A stretch of 21,737 nt of DNA from Ophiothrix spiculata (taxonomy: Eukaryota > Echinodermata > Ophiuroidea > Amphilepidida > Ophiotrichidae): assembly GCA_000969725.1 (NCBI GenBank), contig JXSR01S034032.1; one strand, 5' to 3'. The translations under genes were made by a program, and so were the position numbers. Of this stretch, positions 1 to 9,245 are shown piece by piece (position 1 is the first letter of the stretch; each line of letters starts with the position of its first letter). A model generated the notes under the pieces. It did not search any database. It was given only the letters and a program-made list of their open reading frames with translations, and had not been told where the DNA came from.

Positions 1-39
1 GAAAAAATCAAAATGTGTACTTTGATCATGCATTTTTAT

Positions 40-260
40 ATTTTAGGTGAATGTTTACATAAAAATGATCATGACTTTTCACAAGTTTATGTTTGGTAAA
101 CTCCTTGACTACCATGGCCTATGGCTTAAGCAACTCACTTAGGTTTGCAAGAGCACATTTCCCACATTTTTCATGATGTGAGATGTTCAAAATGAGACTT
201 CAAAAAATTGCCAAATTAACCATTGTTCAATGGAGCCCCATATGTCTATACAATATAATC
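40..260 (+). repeat. Dispersed repeat, copy 1 (pair with 2962-3165)
   Basis: This segment and a second one at about 2962-3165 share an ordered series of matching blocks: TTACATAAAAAT near the left, then ATGGC..T..GCAA.TCACT, then CCCACATTTTTCAT, then GTTCAAAATGA, then CAAAAAATTG, then a block around TCAATGGAGCCC. They are in the same orientation and roughly three-quarters identical by eye. There is no convincing ORF. The two copies bracket the hAT element. The family is unknown; it could be part of a larger element or an old segmental duplication. The rest of 1-373 shows no gene. Confidence 0.7.
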
Positions 261-373
261 ATTTTATTGACATACTAGTAGGTCTAGCATGCAATGCTTA
301 GGCCTAATGCCTGATGTACATGATGAATGAATTATTTTATGGGGGATAATAATTTGTACAAAAAATAAAACAA

Positions 374-758
374 TAGGCAGGAGCGGACATCCGGGCGTTT
401 TGTTTACATCCGGGACGTTTGTCCAAATAGCGTGGTGAAAACATTTGCCGACTTCCCATTCAACTCAATGGCATGCAGAAAATGCCGGTTCGCGGAAACT
501 TTGATTGATTTTAGCAAATTGTCAAAATATTTCGATTCCAAAATCACATGAGATGTGTGGTTTTCAAATCAAAACAAAATGACAAACAGCTCATCATTTC
601 ACAGATTTTCATTTGGCTAAAAAAGAAAGAAAATGAAGGGATGCCTGGCTGAAGTACCGGTATTGATTGTTTTCACCGCGCACTAAGTCCAACGCGAGTT
701 ATTTTTAGATCATTGTGCTGCATATGCCCTGCGTGTGACGTAGGTCCGCTTTCGCCTA
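374..758. mobile_element. Possible hAT-like MITE with 15-bp imperfect TIRs
   Basis: The left end reads TAGGCAGGAGCGGAC (374-388) and the reverse complement of the right end (744-758) reads TAGGCGAAAGCGGAC, 13 of 15 identical. The flanking 8-mers taaaacaa (366-373) and taaaaata (759-766) agree at 6 of 8 positions, which would fit an old 8-bp hAT target duplication; a TA duplication is the alternative. The 385 bp interior has more CpG than its surroundings and no coding potential. The termini resemble known small non-autonomous DNA transposons, but low-complexity A-rich flanks make the target duplication weak evidence. Confidence 0.45.
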
Positions 759-902
759 TAAAAATAAAAATAAATGGCAATTTCTACCGTATTCAATGCA
801 CTTGGAAGGCTAATTTAAAATCAAAATTTCTACAGGAATTTGTCACCAAAAAGGCCATTTGAATAGGTTCAGCTGAATGAGAAAACTCAAGAAGTACACT
901 AA

Positions 903-2211
903 CAGGGGTCAAAATACCCTATTTTTATAAAATAGCCCCCTTATTAAGGTGAAAGAGGACGGGAAAAATAATTGCAAAGCACAACAATCGCCCACTTATA
1001 AAACTTTTAACTGCCCAAAATGCTGCTCATTTGTACACCGAAAATCCCCTGGAAATTCCTTAAGTGGTGATAAAAATTCTGATTTGTTTTACTCAAAATT
1101 AGACGACTCAACACAATATGAATATTCATAATCATTGTAATAGATGTACTTTGACGTGATTGTTGACTTTGCTCTTGCTTCAATGGCCCGTATCTCGTAA
1201 TTTACTATGCCGACCTTAAGGTACCTTTCGGGTCACCAAGCCTCAAAATACTTTTTTTTTTACCTGGGCTATTTTAATTTTAAAATAGCCCCAGTCAATC
1301 ATTTCATGGGGGCGATTTTGGGGATCACCAGAGCTATTTTTTAATATTCATAATTTTACGTCTAAACACCAAAATGTGACAAAATTAAACACAAAATTTC
1401 GAAGTGTTTGTTAATTCGTGTGCGACTGCCAAATTGTGCAACTTTTACACAAGCAAGTGACAAGCATTTATCGGCACGTTGATACATATTTTCGGACTTA
1501 CCAAGACAATAGTCGGTCAAAAAAATGTCCTAAAATTATGATGATATCCATTATGTTTTATTAATATGATCCAGTTTTGTTCTTGTAGTCATGTTATTAA
1601 AAGAAGATCTCGTACCGCGGTGAGTCTGTAATCCATCGAATGTACATTGTTTTCCAATGGCTAGAAGGACATTGCGCGATCATTTCTATAGTAAGAAATT
1701 GTGACGTCACATAAATTGCAATTTGTAAACAAACCGGGCGTCGTGAAAATATTCCTTGAAAATGGACCAAGAAAAACTAGAATAAAACTGAAATAAACTC
1801 AGTCTGAGAATGTTGTTTTTTAGATATAGGCCTATGTATACATGTCTTGCTTGTTAATGTAAATAATATCAACAATATATTACATTTTACTTGAAACGGT
1901 CGGGAATCTTGAGAGAAGCTGAGAAGCTCTAATTATAACCAGGCATGCTGGAAACATAACGTGGGCGATTTATGTGCTTTTGAGAATATTTTTCGCCCTA
2001 GTTCGTCCATTTTGGAGTTCGATTTTACCGAATTTGAGGGCGAATCGCCCGTCGCCCGGTTTATTTTGAGACTTGCGGGTCACATTTAGCAACAACATCC
2101 CAAATAAAAAAAGTAGCCCCCAATTAGCTCAAAAGAGCCCCCTGGAATGAAAGTCAGAGGGCGATTTTTATTTGCTGAAAAAAAAAAATTAAAAAAATAT
2201 TTTGACCCCTG
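903..2211. mobile_element. Non-autonomous hAT-superfamily transposon, 1309 bp
   Basis: The left terminus CAGGGGTCAAAATA (903-916) is the exact inverted repeat of the right terminus (2198-2211). It is flanked on both sides by the perfect 8-bp direct repeat TACACTAA (895-902 and 2212-2219). An 8-bp target duplication and CAGGG-type ends are hallmarks of hAT elements. Subterminal copies of A(T/G)AGCCCC occur near 933, 1285, 2113 and 2136, and GGGCGA copies near 1311, 1964, 2038 and 2159; such repeats are typical transposase-binding arrangements. The longest ORF is about 60 codons with no hAT transposase motif, so the element depends on a transposase supplied elsewhere. The right end is partly duplicated just outside the element. 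Confidence 0.88.
1266..1291. repeat. Perfect 12-bp inverted repeat inside the hAT element
   Basis: GGGCTATTTTAA (1266-1277) is exactly inverted at 1280-1291 with a 2-nt spacer. It contains the same TAGCCC core as the subterminal repeats of the hAT element, so it may be a paired transposase-binding site. That role is inference. Confidence 0.6.
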
Positions 2212-2286
2212 TACACTAATCATGTTTATATTTACATAAAATTATTTTGACCCCTGTACATTAATCATGTTTATATTTACATTAAA
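2197..2286. repeat. 45-bp tandem duplication spanning the hAT right end
   Basis: The block that starts in the transposon terminus (TATTTTGACCCCTG), runs through the target duplication and ends about TTTATATTTACAT is repeated once with a 45-bp period; the two GACCCCTG motifs are at 2204-2211 and 2249-2256. The copies differ by about one base in the target-site part (TACACTAA against TACATTAA). The first copy gives the perfect target duplication, so the second is a later local duplication or an imprecise repair product. Confidence 0.85.
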
Positions 2287-2961
2287 ACCTGAAATCAGAG
2301 CGGTCGTATTTCACGACTGCTCTTGGATTTTTGAACTGCCGTCGAGCTCCTTCTTTTGAGACAGTAATAGAGCCCCACTGTGTGAGCATCGTAAAAAAAT
2401 CACAAAATAAAAAAGCAAACAGTGGTCAAAGCATCACTATGATATGATTGACATCAACATTCATGTTTACATCTAAACTCAGCTCAGCAAACTTTGCCTC
2501 TTCAGGATATATTGACTTACATGTAAGTTAAGGTTAAGGTGCATGTGATGGTTAAGTTTCAAAATGTAATCAATGCACAAAAGTGCAAACTTAAAGAAAG
2601 TGTCTGATTGCAAGCCTTAATTTCAATAACAGGAGCTTTTGAGGTTTGCTTTGTAGACCTAATGGCGGTCATTACGGTTTGACAGTTCTTCCATTAATAT
2701 GTAATCTCACCTGCTAAAATTAGCAGGTGACTTTTTTGCTATTTTTGCCATCCCCTTTTTAATTTGATAGACTCATGTTTTATTGTAAACAAAGTTCAAA
2801 GTTCAAAGTATTTTATTGACAATCACCAAACATATAGGTATAGTCAAATGTACAATTACAATATGGTAAAATTACACAAAGATATATATAAAATAATACA
2901 AAAATACAAAGGCAAACATTGATGAGCATCCACAAGTGTTTTTTGATTGAAAAAATATAAT
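2287..2961. other. AT-rich interval without genes; two small hairpins and a possible retroelement tail
   Basis: No coding region is visible. There is an imperfect hairpin at 2298-2322 (GAGCGGTCGT against ACGACTGCTC, one mismatch) and a perfect 11-bp stem at 2707-2730 (TCACCTGCTAA, 2-nt loop) followed by a T run. From about 2790, tandem GTTCAAA followed by a TTTTATTGACAA motif and a long A/T-rich stretch resembles the antisense 3' tail of a marine-invertebrate retroelement, but there is no coding support, so this is only a suggestion. Confidence 0.4.
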
Positions 2962-3165
2962 AAAATTTTAGTGCTTGTTCACATAAAAATAGCTATGAAT
3001 TGCTAATAGCCCATGGCTTTAGCAATTCACTAAGGTGTGCAATTTGAGCACATTCCCCACATTTTTCATCCATTTGAGTTGTTCAAAATGATTTTCAAAA
3101 AATTGTCAAAATTAACCATTGAGTCAATGGAGCCCAGTCAGTCCATATTCATTGTAAATCATATG
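2962..3165 (+). repeat. Dispersed repeat, copy 2 (pair with 40-260)
   Basis: Same orientation and block order as the copy at 40-260: TCACATAAAAATAGC, CCATGGCTTTAGCAATTCAC, CCCACATTTTTCAT, GTTGTTCAAAATGA, TTCAAAAAATTG and TCAATGGAGCCC. A short open frame running across it (3037-3237) has no recognisable domain and is best read as chance. The sequence from 3166 to 3576 holds no gene; GGAGCTC-type hexamers recur there (near 3239, 3299, 3343, 3360) and part of it may be the 3' untranslated tail of the LINE on the minus strand. Confidence 0.7.
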
Positions 3166-3576
3166 GACTTAGCAGGTCATTGGGCTTTGCCTTTGTCAGA
3201 GCTCTATTCTCCTGAGTTTGGTGAGGAATGTAATTAGGAGCTGGTTTTCAAATATTCCTGTGAAACAGTGTTTTTGTAATGATAATTAGTGCCAGTGGGG
3301 AGCTCAAAAAAATGCACTCCTGTAATATTAAGAAGAGCTTTAGGAGCTCCTGAATGACTGAGCTCCAAAAATGCATGAGATTTGGGAAATACGAAACGTG
3401 GCTCTCGGTGATGGGGCGGTATTACTGTCAACGCACGGTATCTCGAAAAATTTGCCTTGATGGTATATATTTTTCATCATTTTTTGTCAAAAGAGATCAT
3501 AATCAATTAAGAAAAGCCAGTGTTGAAGAAACCAGTTGCAATGGGGAGCTATTTTGTGGAGTGCAAGGGTGCAGCC

Positions 3577-4840
3577 TCACACACACGACACAAGGCACAA
3601 ATGCACTACCCTCCCGAAGGATGCAACTCCATTCCCGGCAATGTCACCAACCACAACCCCTGGCAAGCCATTCCACACACGTACCGCCGTGTGGATAAAT
3701 GCCCGACCCGCGGAAACAGCCCTAGAGACGGGAGTTACAAGAGCATGGCAGGGCATCGATAAACCTGAACGAGTAGCCCTCCCAACAACACACTACCGTG
3801 GAAGCAGAGCATGAAGGCCTGCCAGACACAAAGTGTATGCATCCCATAAAGGACCGCAGCCAATGCCACCCACCATCTTGCTCACCCCCGCCCACACCAA
3901 CAATTCTGAGTGCCTTCCTTTGGATTGAGTTCAGCAGCCCGAGTGTAGCTGAGTCAGCACCCATCCACAAAAGAGATGCACATTCCATCACACTCCGAAC
4001 CTGGGCCCAGTAGATGGCCGCCCTGCCCCTCGGCCAAGCCCGCTGGCCACACCCCCGAGGGCTCCCAACCCCCGTCTAGCCCGAGAGGCCATGCTGGAGA
4101 CACGCCCCGTCCATGCAAGCCCGTTGCCAACTGTGACACCCAGAATCTCCAGCCCATCCGTCTGTGCCAGAATGGAACCATCAAACACTAGGCGAGGCCC
4201 GGCCGGACTCCCCCTACTGGAGACTGCCACCGCCCCGCACCCGGATGGCCCAAAAGTGACCCGCCAGCCCACACCCCCATCTTCTTCAAATCCTGGTCAA
4301 GACTGGCCGCAATGGCCCCCGAGTCACCGGTGGACCCGACATCACAGAACAGGGCTGAATCATCTGCGTACAAGCAGAGCTGACCCTCACACTCGTTGAA
4401 CAAACCATCAATGAAGACAGAGAAGAGGAGCGGTCCAAGAATTGAACCCCGAGGCACAGACGCATCAACTGTGGAAGCACCAGACAACTGGCCAGCCAGG
4501 CCAACCCCGATGGAGCGACCTGTCAGGCAGCTCCCCAACCAGGTGAGCAACCCTCCGCCCACTCCTATGCACCAAGTCTGGAGACAAGTCCGCCGTGCCA
4601 GACCCTGCCAAAAGCTCCCTCGACGCCCAAGGCGACGAGACACACCTCGTTCCCTCCATCCAAGGAACCAGACCACTGCCGGGCAAGAACAGTCAGCACG
4701 CCAGTCGCGCCGCGAAGCTGTCCGAATCCAAACCATCTGCCTGAAAGAAGGCCATTCCCCAAGAGGCACCTTCGTAGCTGATGATGCACAGCTGCCCCCA
4801 CAACCTCGTGAGGAGAATTTAGAGGATGTTGTTTGGGTAC
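3577..4840 (-). pseudogene. 5'-truncated, frameshifted non-LTR (LINE) reverse transcriptase
   Basis: Read on the minus strand, this is the C-terminal two-thirds of a jockey/CR1-type LINE ORF2. In order: a palm block near 4640-4690 (EVCLVALGVEGAFGRVWH, the usual D..KAFD.VWH with both aspartates replaced by glycine), VPRGSILGPLLF near 4415-4450, and the catalytic LYADD with YADD at 4359-4370. Downstream come a LEILGVTVGNGL block (about 4125-4160), ASLLWMGADS with NSIQRKALRIVG (about 3899-3985), and a closing RAFIHTAVRVWNGLP (about 3661-3705) before a stop at 3577-3579. The parts lie in different frames (a shift near 4570-4600, others near 4250-4275, 3985 and 3780-3900), so it is dead. Endonuclease and ORF1 are absent, as expected of 5'-truncated insertions. 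It is much more GC-rich than its surroundings. Clade assignment is not possible from sight. Confidence 0.9.
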
Positions 4841-4865
4841 TGGTACATGTATGAGGGGTCGTCAA

Positions 4866-5958
4866 ACTATAAATGATAGGAGGGGTTAGTGAAATACCAT
4901 GATTCTTATTTTATTCATTTCATAAATATTTGACAAGGATGCACTGGCTTTATTACATCATTGTGACACCATAATGAAGTTCAATGGTGCTCAAGAAAGA
5001 GGAGGTCTATACCTATGCACTATGTGTTTCATACAATGCTCCATATAGAAAATCCAAATGTAACAACCCCCTCTTCGGAGTTTGTATTACAAAAAATAGC
5101 TCAGGAGGATGAGGGTTAAAGCAGGCCTGTCATTCATGTCTGGAAAATACATACATTTTTCAACCACTCTTCCAATTTCAGTGAGGAAATAGGGTTGTAA
5201 CATTTGTCAATAATTGTCATTGTCAAATTAAACATACCCAGGCTGAATGTTGTTATGGAGTTATGCAATTTAAGCTCAAACTTGCAGATGAAAATTTTAT
5301 GGACATATGTATTGGCCAAGAAATTTGTAGATTCACATGATTTGTTTTTATGTTAAGGTGAAGAAAATTCAGAAAATGTTACCACTACCCCTTAATTTTT
5401 TGACGTGTGAAAAAAGTCTGGGCATTTGTTTTATCTATTTATTTATTTATTCATGGTATAAAATACCAACAATAAAAAAAATGTCAAAAAAAAAAGCTGT
5501 AGAGACCTACAAAACTAATGGCTTATACCCATCATTGTGGCACACAAGGGTATGGTATTTAGTTTTTAAAAAAACTACCTTATAATTTTTTAAAAATTTT
5601 ATAACAACTTGATTTTTCCATTTTAGTACATTTTCGTTAATCTGGACCCTGTATTAGTCAATGGATGGAAATTTCAAGTTCAAAGTGCAGCATTTCTGAC
5701 TTCATATTTGAATTAGACACACAATTTCAACCTAGAATCATGTGCCATTCTCTATTTGAGGCATCTTTATTTTTCCCATTTTTTGTCACTGAAACTGGGG
5801 TCAAATCTCAAACCTTGTCCTACATGTATCTCTTGATTTTTTTGAAATTGCTCCAGGTTCAGGTCAAATCTGTGTGCATCAAGAGCAATACATAGCAATA
5901 CATGTATTTTTGAGAAAGTTGCTTTAGGTTCTTGTATCAAGTACGATCAGAAATGTCT
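4866..5958. other. AT-rich interval, no gene seen
   Basis: Only short open frames without domain-like composition are present. There are simple stretches: (ATTT)n-like sequence around 5430-5452 and A runs around 5474-5500. TACATGTA occurs at 5821-5828 and 5899-5906. I see no splice-flanked open frame that I would defend as an exon. Confidence 0.5.
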
Positions 5959-6002
5959 CGGTAGCTGCAGGACCCTGTCCCCTCCCCTACATTATGTTTT
6001 CA

Positions 6003-6725
6003 AATGACCTTTGACCCCAAGGGAAAGGTTTGACGATTCGGTCACAATTGACACTTTTGATCGCTGGTCCAAGACAAAAAATTTGACACCTCAACCTTTG
6101 AAATCGGACAGAGTTGAAAATTTGACATTTCTTTTGACCTTTGGCCCCACGGGAAAAGTCTGACGATGGGGTCACAAATGACACTTTTGATCACTGGTCC
6201 AAGACAAACAATTTGACACCTTAGGCTTTGAAATCAGACAAAGTTGAACATTGACCTTTCTTTTGACCTTTGACCCAAAGGGAATGGTCGGACAACAGGG
6301 GCACCATTGACACTTTTGATCGCTGGTCCAAGACGAACAATTGACACCATAACCTTTGAAACCGGACAATGTTGACATTTAGACCCCAAGGAAAAGGTCG
6401 GATGATGGGGTCTCCATTAACACTTTTAATCGCTGGTCCATGACGAACAATTTGACCCCTTAAAACTTTGATATCGATCGGACAAAGTTGACAATTTGAC
6501 CCCAAGGGAAAGGTTGGACGACGGGGTCACCATTGACACTTTTGATCACACTGGTCCAAGATGAACAATTTGACACCTAAACCTTTGAAATCAGGCAAAG
6601 TTGAAAATTTGACCTTTTTTACCCTTGACCCCGAGGGAAAGATAGTACGATTGGGTCACCACTGACACTTGTGATCGCTGGTCCAAGACGAACAATTTGA
6701 CACCTTAACCTTTGAAATCGGACAA
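6003..6725. repeat. Minisatellite, six ~110-130 bp units
   Basis: The phase marker GACCCC (or a one-base variant) recurs at 6013, 6143, 6272, 6382, 6498 and 6627, giving periods of 130, 129, 110, 116 and 129. Each unit contains TTGACCCCAAGGGAAAGG, then GGGGTCACCATTGACACTTT, then a GCTGGTCCAAGACGAACAAT-like block, then CCTTTGAAATCGGACAA. The shorter units lack part of the GACCTTTCTTTTGACCT linker. Every unit also pairs GACCCC with GGGGTC about 25 bp later, so each can form a hairpin. The minus-strand open frames here only reflect the near-multiple-of-three periodicity. Unit 1 and unit 3 carry TGACCTTTGACCC at 6005-6017 and 6264-6276. Confidence 0.93.
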
Positions 6726-6752
6726 ATGGTTCTGGAGATACGTGTTTGTTCG

Positions 6753-6804
6753 GACGGACACATGTACTGATGGATGGACGAACGGACGGACGGACAGAGA
6801 GACA
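6753..6804 (+). repeat. GGAC/GGACGGAC simple repeat
   Basis: Directly after the last minisatellite unit the sequence becomes (GGAC)n-like: CGGACGGACAC, GGATGGACGAACGGACGGAC, then GGACAGAGAGACATAGCC. Such tails close many dispersed repeats in marine-invertebrate genomes (general knowledge), supporting the view that array and tail belong to one element. Confidence 0.75.
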
Positions 6805-6840
6805 TAGCCACTTATAGAGCTTCTTCCCGCAGCTAAAAAG

Positions 6841-7258
6841 GCTTGACTTTCAAATTTCACTCAAATTTGGTCTGACTAAATTTTTCATTTAATGAGAAAT
6901 TAATGTATTTCGCATCTTGCATTATAAAGCTATTATCGATACACTTATCGCTTTTAATATCTTACGAAGAAAAATCGCAAAATGAAATTCCAGCTGTTCA
7001 AGTGGCAGATTTAAAAGAAAACTGCAAAATTAAATCCTTTTATGGTGTATGAATTGAGGCTACCGGACTTGTTTCAAACTCTCAGACAGAAAGTTACAAG
7101 GTTAACAAAACTTTGTATTATAAAATAATCCTTCAGGAAGGAAAAGCCACTAGGAAGATGTGACCATACCATCAGTGTGGTCAGGAAATGATCAGGGTTG
7201 TCAACGGTGAGGAAATGATGAGGCCCAGGATTTCACACTTGAATGCTAGAATCATCAC
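6841..7258. other. AT-rich interval, no gene seen
   Basis: Nothing with coding character or clear repeat structure was recognised between the minisatellite element and the next MITE. A weak internal repetition of GGAAATGATNAGG occurs at about 7185 and 7210. Confidence 0.5.
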
Positions 7259-7718
7259 AGATTTATACCCCGTTCAGACAGAGCCAAAAAGTCATCTTTA
7301 GTCGTCTTTAGTCGTATTCGAGTTATATCGAGTTCAAAATTCACTTGTGTGTGAACAGTTCAAGTCGACTTAAGTCATCTTTCAAAAAGTCGTCTTACAT
7401 CGAATTTTCAACTCGCTAAAAAGCAAGTTAAGTCGCGTAAGTAATTCGATGTAACTCGATTAACGACGACAACCGATGACTTTTCGTATGTGTGAACACG
7501 TGTCGTCGTAAATCGAGTTGAATTCGTGTTTACTTCTACAGCGCATTGACCTGGAACAAGTAAATTTCATTTCAATTCGACTTCAAAATCGTAGCCCATG
7601 TGTGAACAGTCGTAAGTCGAGTTACTTTTCGTTAATCCGAGGTCGTGTTTGAAATTAAAAATGAACTTGATATCAAGTTAAGACGACTTTTTAGTGTGTC
7701 TGAACGGGGTATAAATCT
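7259..7718. mobile_element. MITE with perfect terminal inverted repeats (442 bp core, TA target)
   Basis: A 22-bp segment at 7259-7280 (ending CCCCGTTCAGACA) is repeated as an exact inverted copy at 7697-7718. The match includes TA at 7266-7267 and 7710-7711, so the core 7268-7709 (CCCCGTTCAGACA... ends) is consistent with a TA or TATA target duplication, as in Tc1/mariner-like MITEs; other TA-duplicating families are possible. The inverted similarity continues more weakly through AAAAAGTC(A/G)TCTT. The interior is rich in GACTT/AAGTCG and TCGA and repeats GTGTGAACA at about 7351, 7491 and 7602. It has no transposase ORF. An open frame crossing its right end is chance. Confidence 0.85.
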
Positions 7719-8937
7719 TGCATATGGTGGAGGGACTTGGCTAGAACTGCTAAAATTGTACCCCCAAGTATCAGTGATTTTGCATTTAAATGACAGGACA
7801 CAAATAACTAACTTTGGTATCATGAGTAGAGATCTGTTTTGAACAGTTCAAAAGTAGTGGTTTGGTTTTGTATACAAATAAGACTTTACTTATTGGTGGA
7901 TGGACATGCCTTCTTTGACACCAAGCGCACACTTTACCATTTGCCACAAATGAGGATACAATTAGGACTACTGCCCCCTTTTTTGAACATTGGTTGTATT
8001 TCTTTTTTCTTTATCCCATTTTTTCCCCATTGTAAACCCGGGTGTGCGCCCCTTACGCATCCCCTGGCTATGCCAATGATTATTGTCCCTCTATCTACCC
8101 AAAAAGGACAACCTGAGTCGCATGACCAACACCCCCCTTCCTGGGTCTCACTTCTGTCATTTGCAGCAAAAGTGTACAATCAAATACTTTTTAAAAGTAC
8201 TCATTTTGGACAAAAGGAGTGGCAAAACAAGTAAAACATTGCACATGTAGTAAAGAGTATCAGGTTAAAAACAACTGCTTGATTTTTAAAGCAGGAATAC
8301 TTCTTACTTTACAAACCATACGTGATGGTTCCAAACAGTTTGTTTTGTAATGTGCACTATTCGACATTCTTAATACAGAGCTTAAAATCTGAAATTTCTC
8401 TAAAAGTGAGTAGAATAGTTGACAATTTGAGATTTAAATGTGGGCCTCTCCATAATACCTGTAGGCCTACATTGTCAGAAGCTATCCATGATATTTGTTG
8501 AACCCCGAATAACCTGCACAATGCAGAGGTGTATTATGAATGTCAAGGTGCTGTATCGTTAGGGCGTTAATAAATATCAACTGTCTTTTATTACAGGCAA
8601 ACCACTTGTTCAGACAGAATGAATCATGAGTCGCAATACAGGACCTTCCTATACACTGCAATGGTACACGGCAATGGTTCACTTCACTTGCAGAATGTGC
8701 AAGTTTTACACTGAATTTTCTGAATTGTGCAATATAAATACATGGTACATGTAGCAGTTTAGAAGATAGTATGCCCTGTTTGGCTATTTATATTTGTGTA
8801 GCTGCTCCAAAAATAGTAATTTAATGTGATAGTTTTCATTATTTTTGCAATGTAAAAACAAACAAACAATGCTCAAATCGTTTAAATGGAGGTGTATATT
8901 GCATTTATAGGCCTTTGTTTTCAAAAGTGTTTTCTGA
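7719..8937. other. Interval without recognised genes
   Basis: Several short open frames exist on both strands (for example 7839-8234 plus) but none has domain-like composition or matching splice signals. A T/C-rich stretch lies at about 7975-8030. TAGGCCTA occurs at 8462-8469 and TACATGTA at 8746-8753. Confidence 0.45.
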
Positions 8938-9213
8938 CCCAAACCTCCTACCTACCCCTTTTCTTTCTCCTCGAATTAAATTAAGTTAATTAAAAGTCAA
9001 TTATTTAAAAAATCGGTGGTTTCCACCGGGGCTCGAACCAAGGACCTCTCGCATCCCAATCCCATGTCCACCTATACCAAGCCACCCGAGGGGCGCTTCC
9101 TAGGCAGCGTTTTAGTGCACATATAGGACCCCCTTCTATGACGGATTCGGACTTAGGCGATTTTGGTTATTTTCTCTTGTAACCTTTTTTAACCTTTGGG
9201 AGCTTTAGGATTA
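8938..9213 (-). mobile_element. tRNA-derived SINE, copy 1
   Basis: On the minus strand it contains a tRNA-type A box (TGGCTTGGTATAGGTGG, 9084 down to 9068) and B box (GGTTCGAGCC, 9039 down to 9030), the internal RNA polymerase III promoter of tRNA-derived SINEs, about 30-45 nt apart. It does not fold as a full tRNA. The 5' part ahead of the A box (CTAAAGCTCCCAAAGGTTA and a long region to CCTAGGAAGCG) is shared with the next copy. Compared with that copy it carries an AT-rich variant stretch around 8975-9015. Confidence 0.75.
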
Positions 9214-9245
9214 GGCCTATGTGTAAAGTCATCCGGTGGCTTACT

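Larger units (their letters stand above)
5962..6835. mobile_element. Possible composite element enclosing the 6.0-6.7 kb minisatellite
   Basis: The minisatellite and the GGAC tract after it are bracketed by a short inverted match: TAGCTGCAGGA at 5962-5972 and the reverse complement of 6825-6835, TAGCTGCGGGA (10 of 11). Satellite-carrying non-autonomous DNA transposons of this architecture are known from marine invertebrates, with short ends and a tandem array inside. No clear target duplication was found, so the element call is tentative. Confidence 0.35.

Noticed and set aside
949..1131. 60-codon open frame with CPKCC, possible zinc-binding (BED-like) start of a hAT transposase
   Set aside because: Only one CxxCC pair, no matching histidines or downstream transposase blocks inside the 1.3 kb element.
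2707..2741. Hairpin plus T run resembling a bacterial intrinsic terminator
   Set aside because: The window is eukaryotic and there is no upstream gene; recorded only as a small inverted repeat.
5987..6505. Overlapping minus-strand open frames with repeated GPAIKSVN/WTSDQKC motifs
   Set aside because: The repeated peptides reflect the minisatellite units; indels between units break the frame.
6003..6725. CRISPR-like array
   Set aside because: Whole ~110-130 bp units are repeated without unique spacers, and the sequence is clearly eukaryotic.
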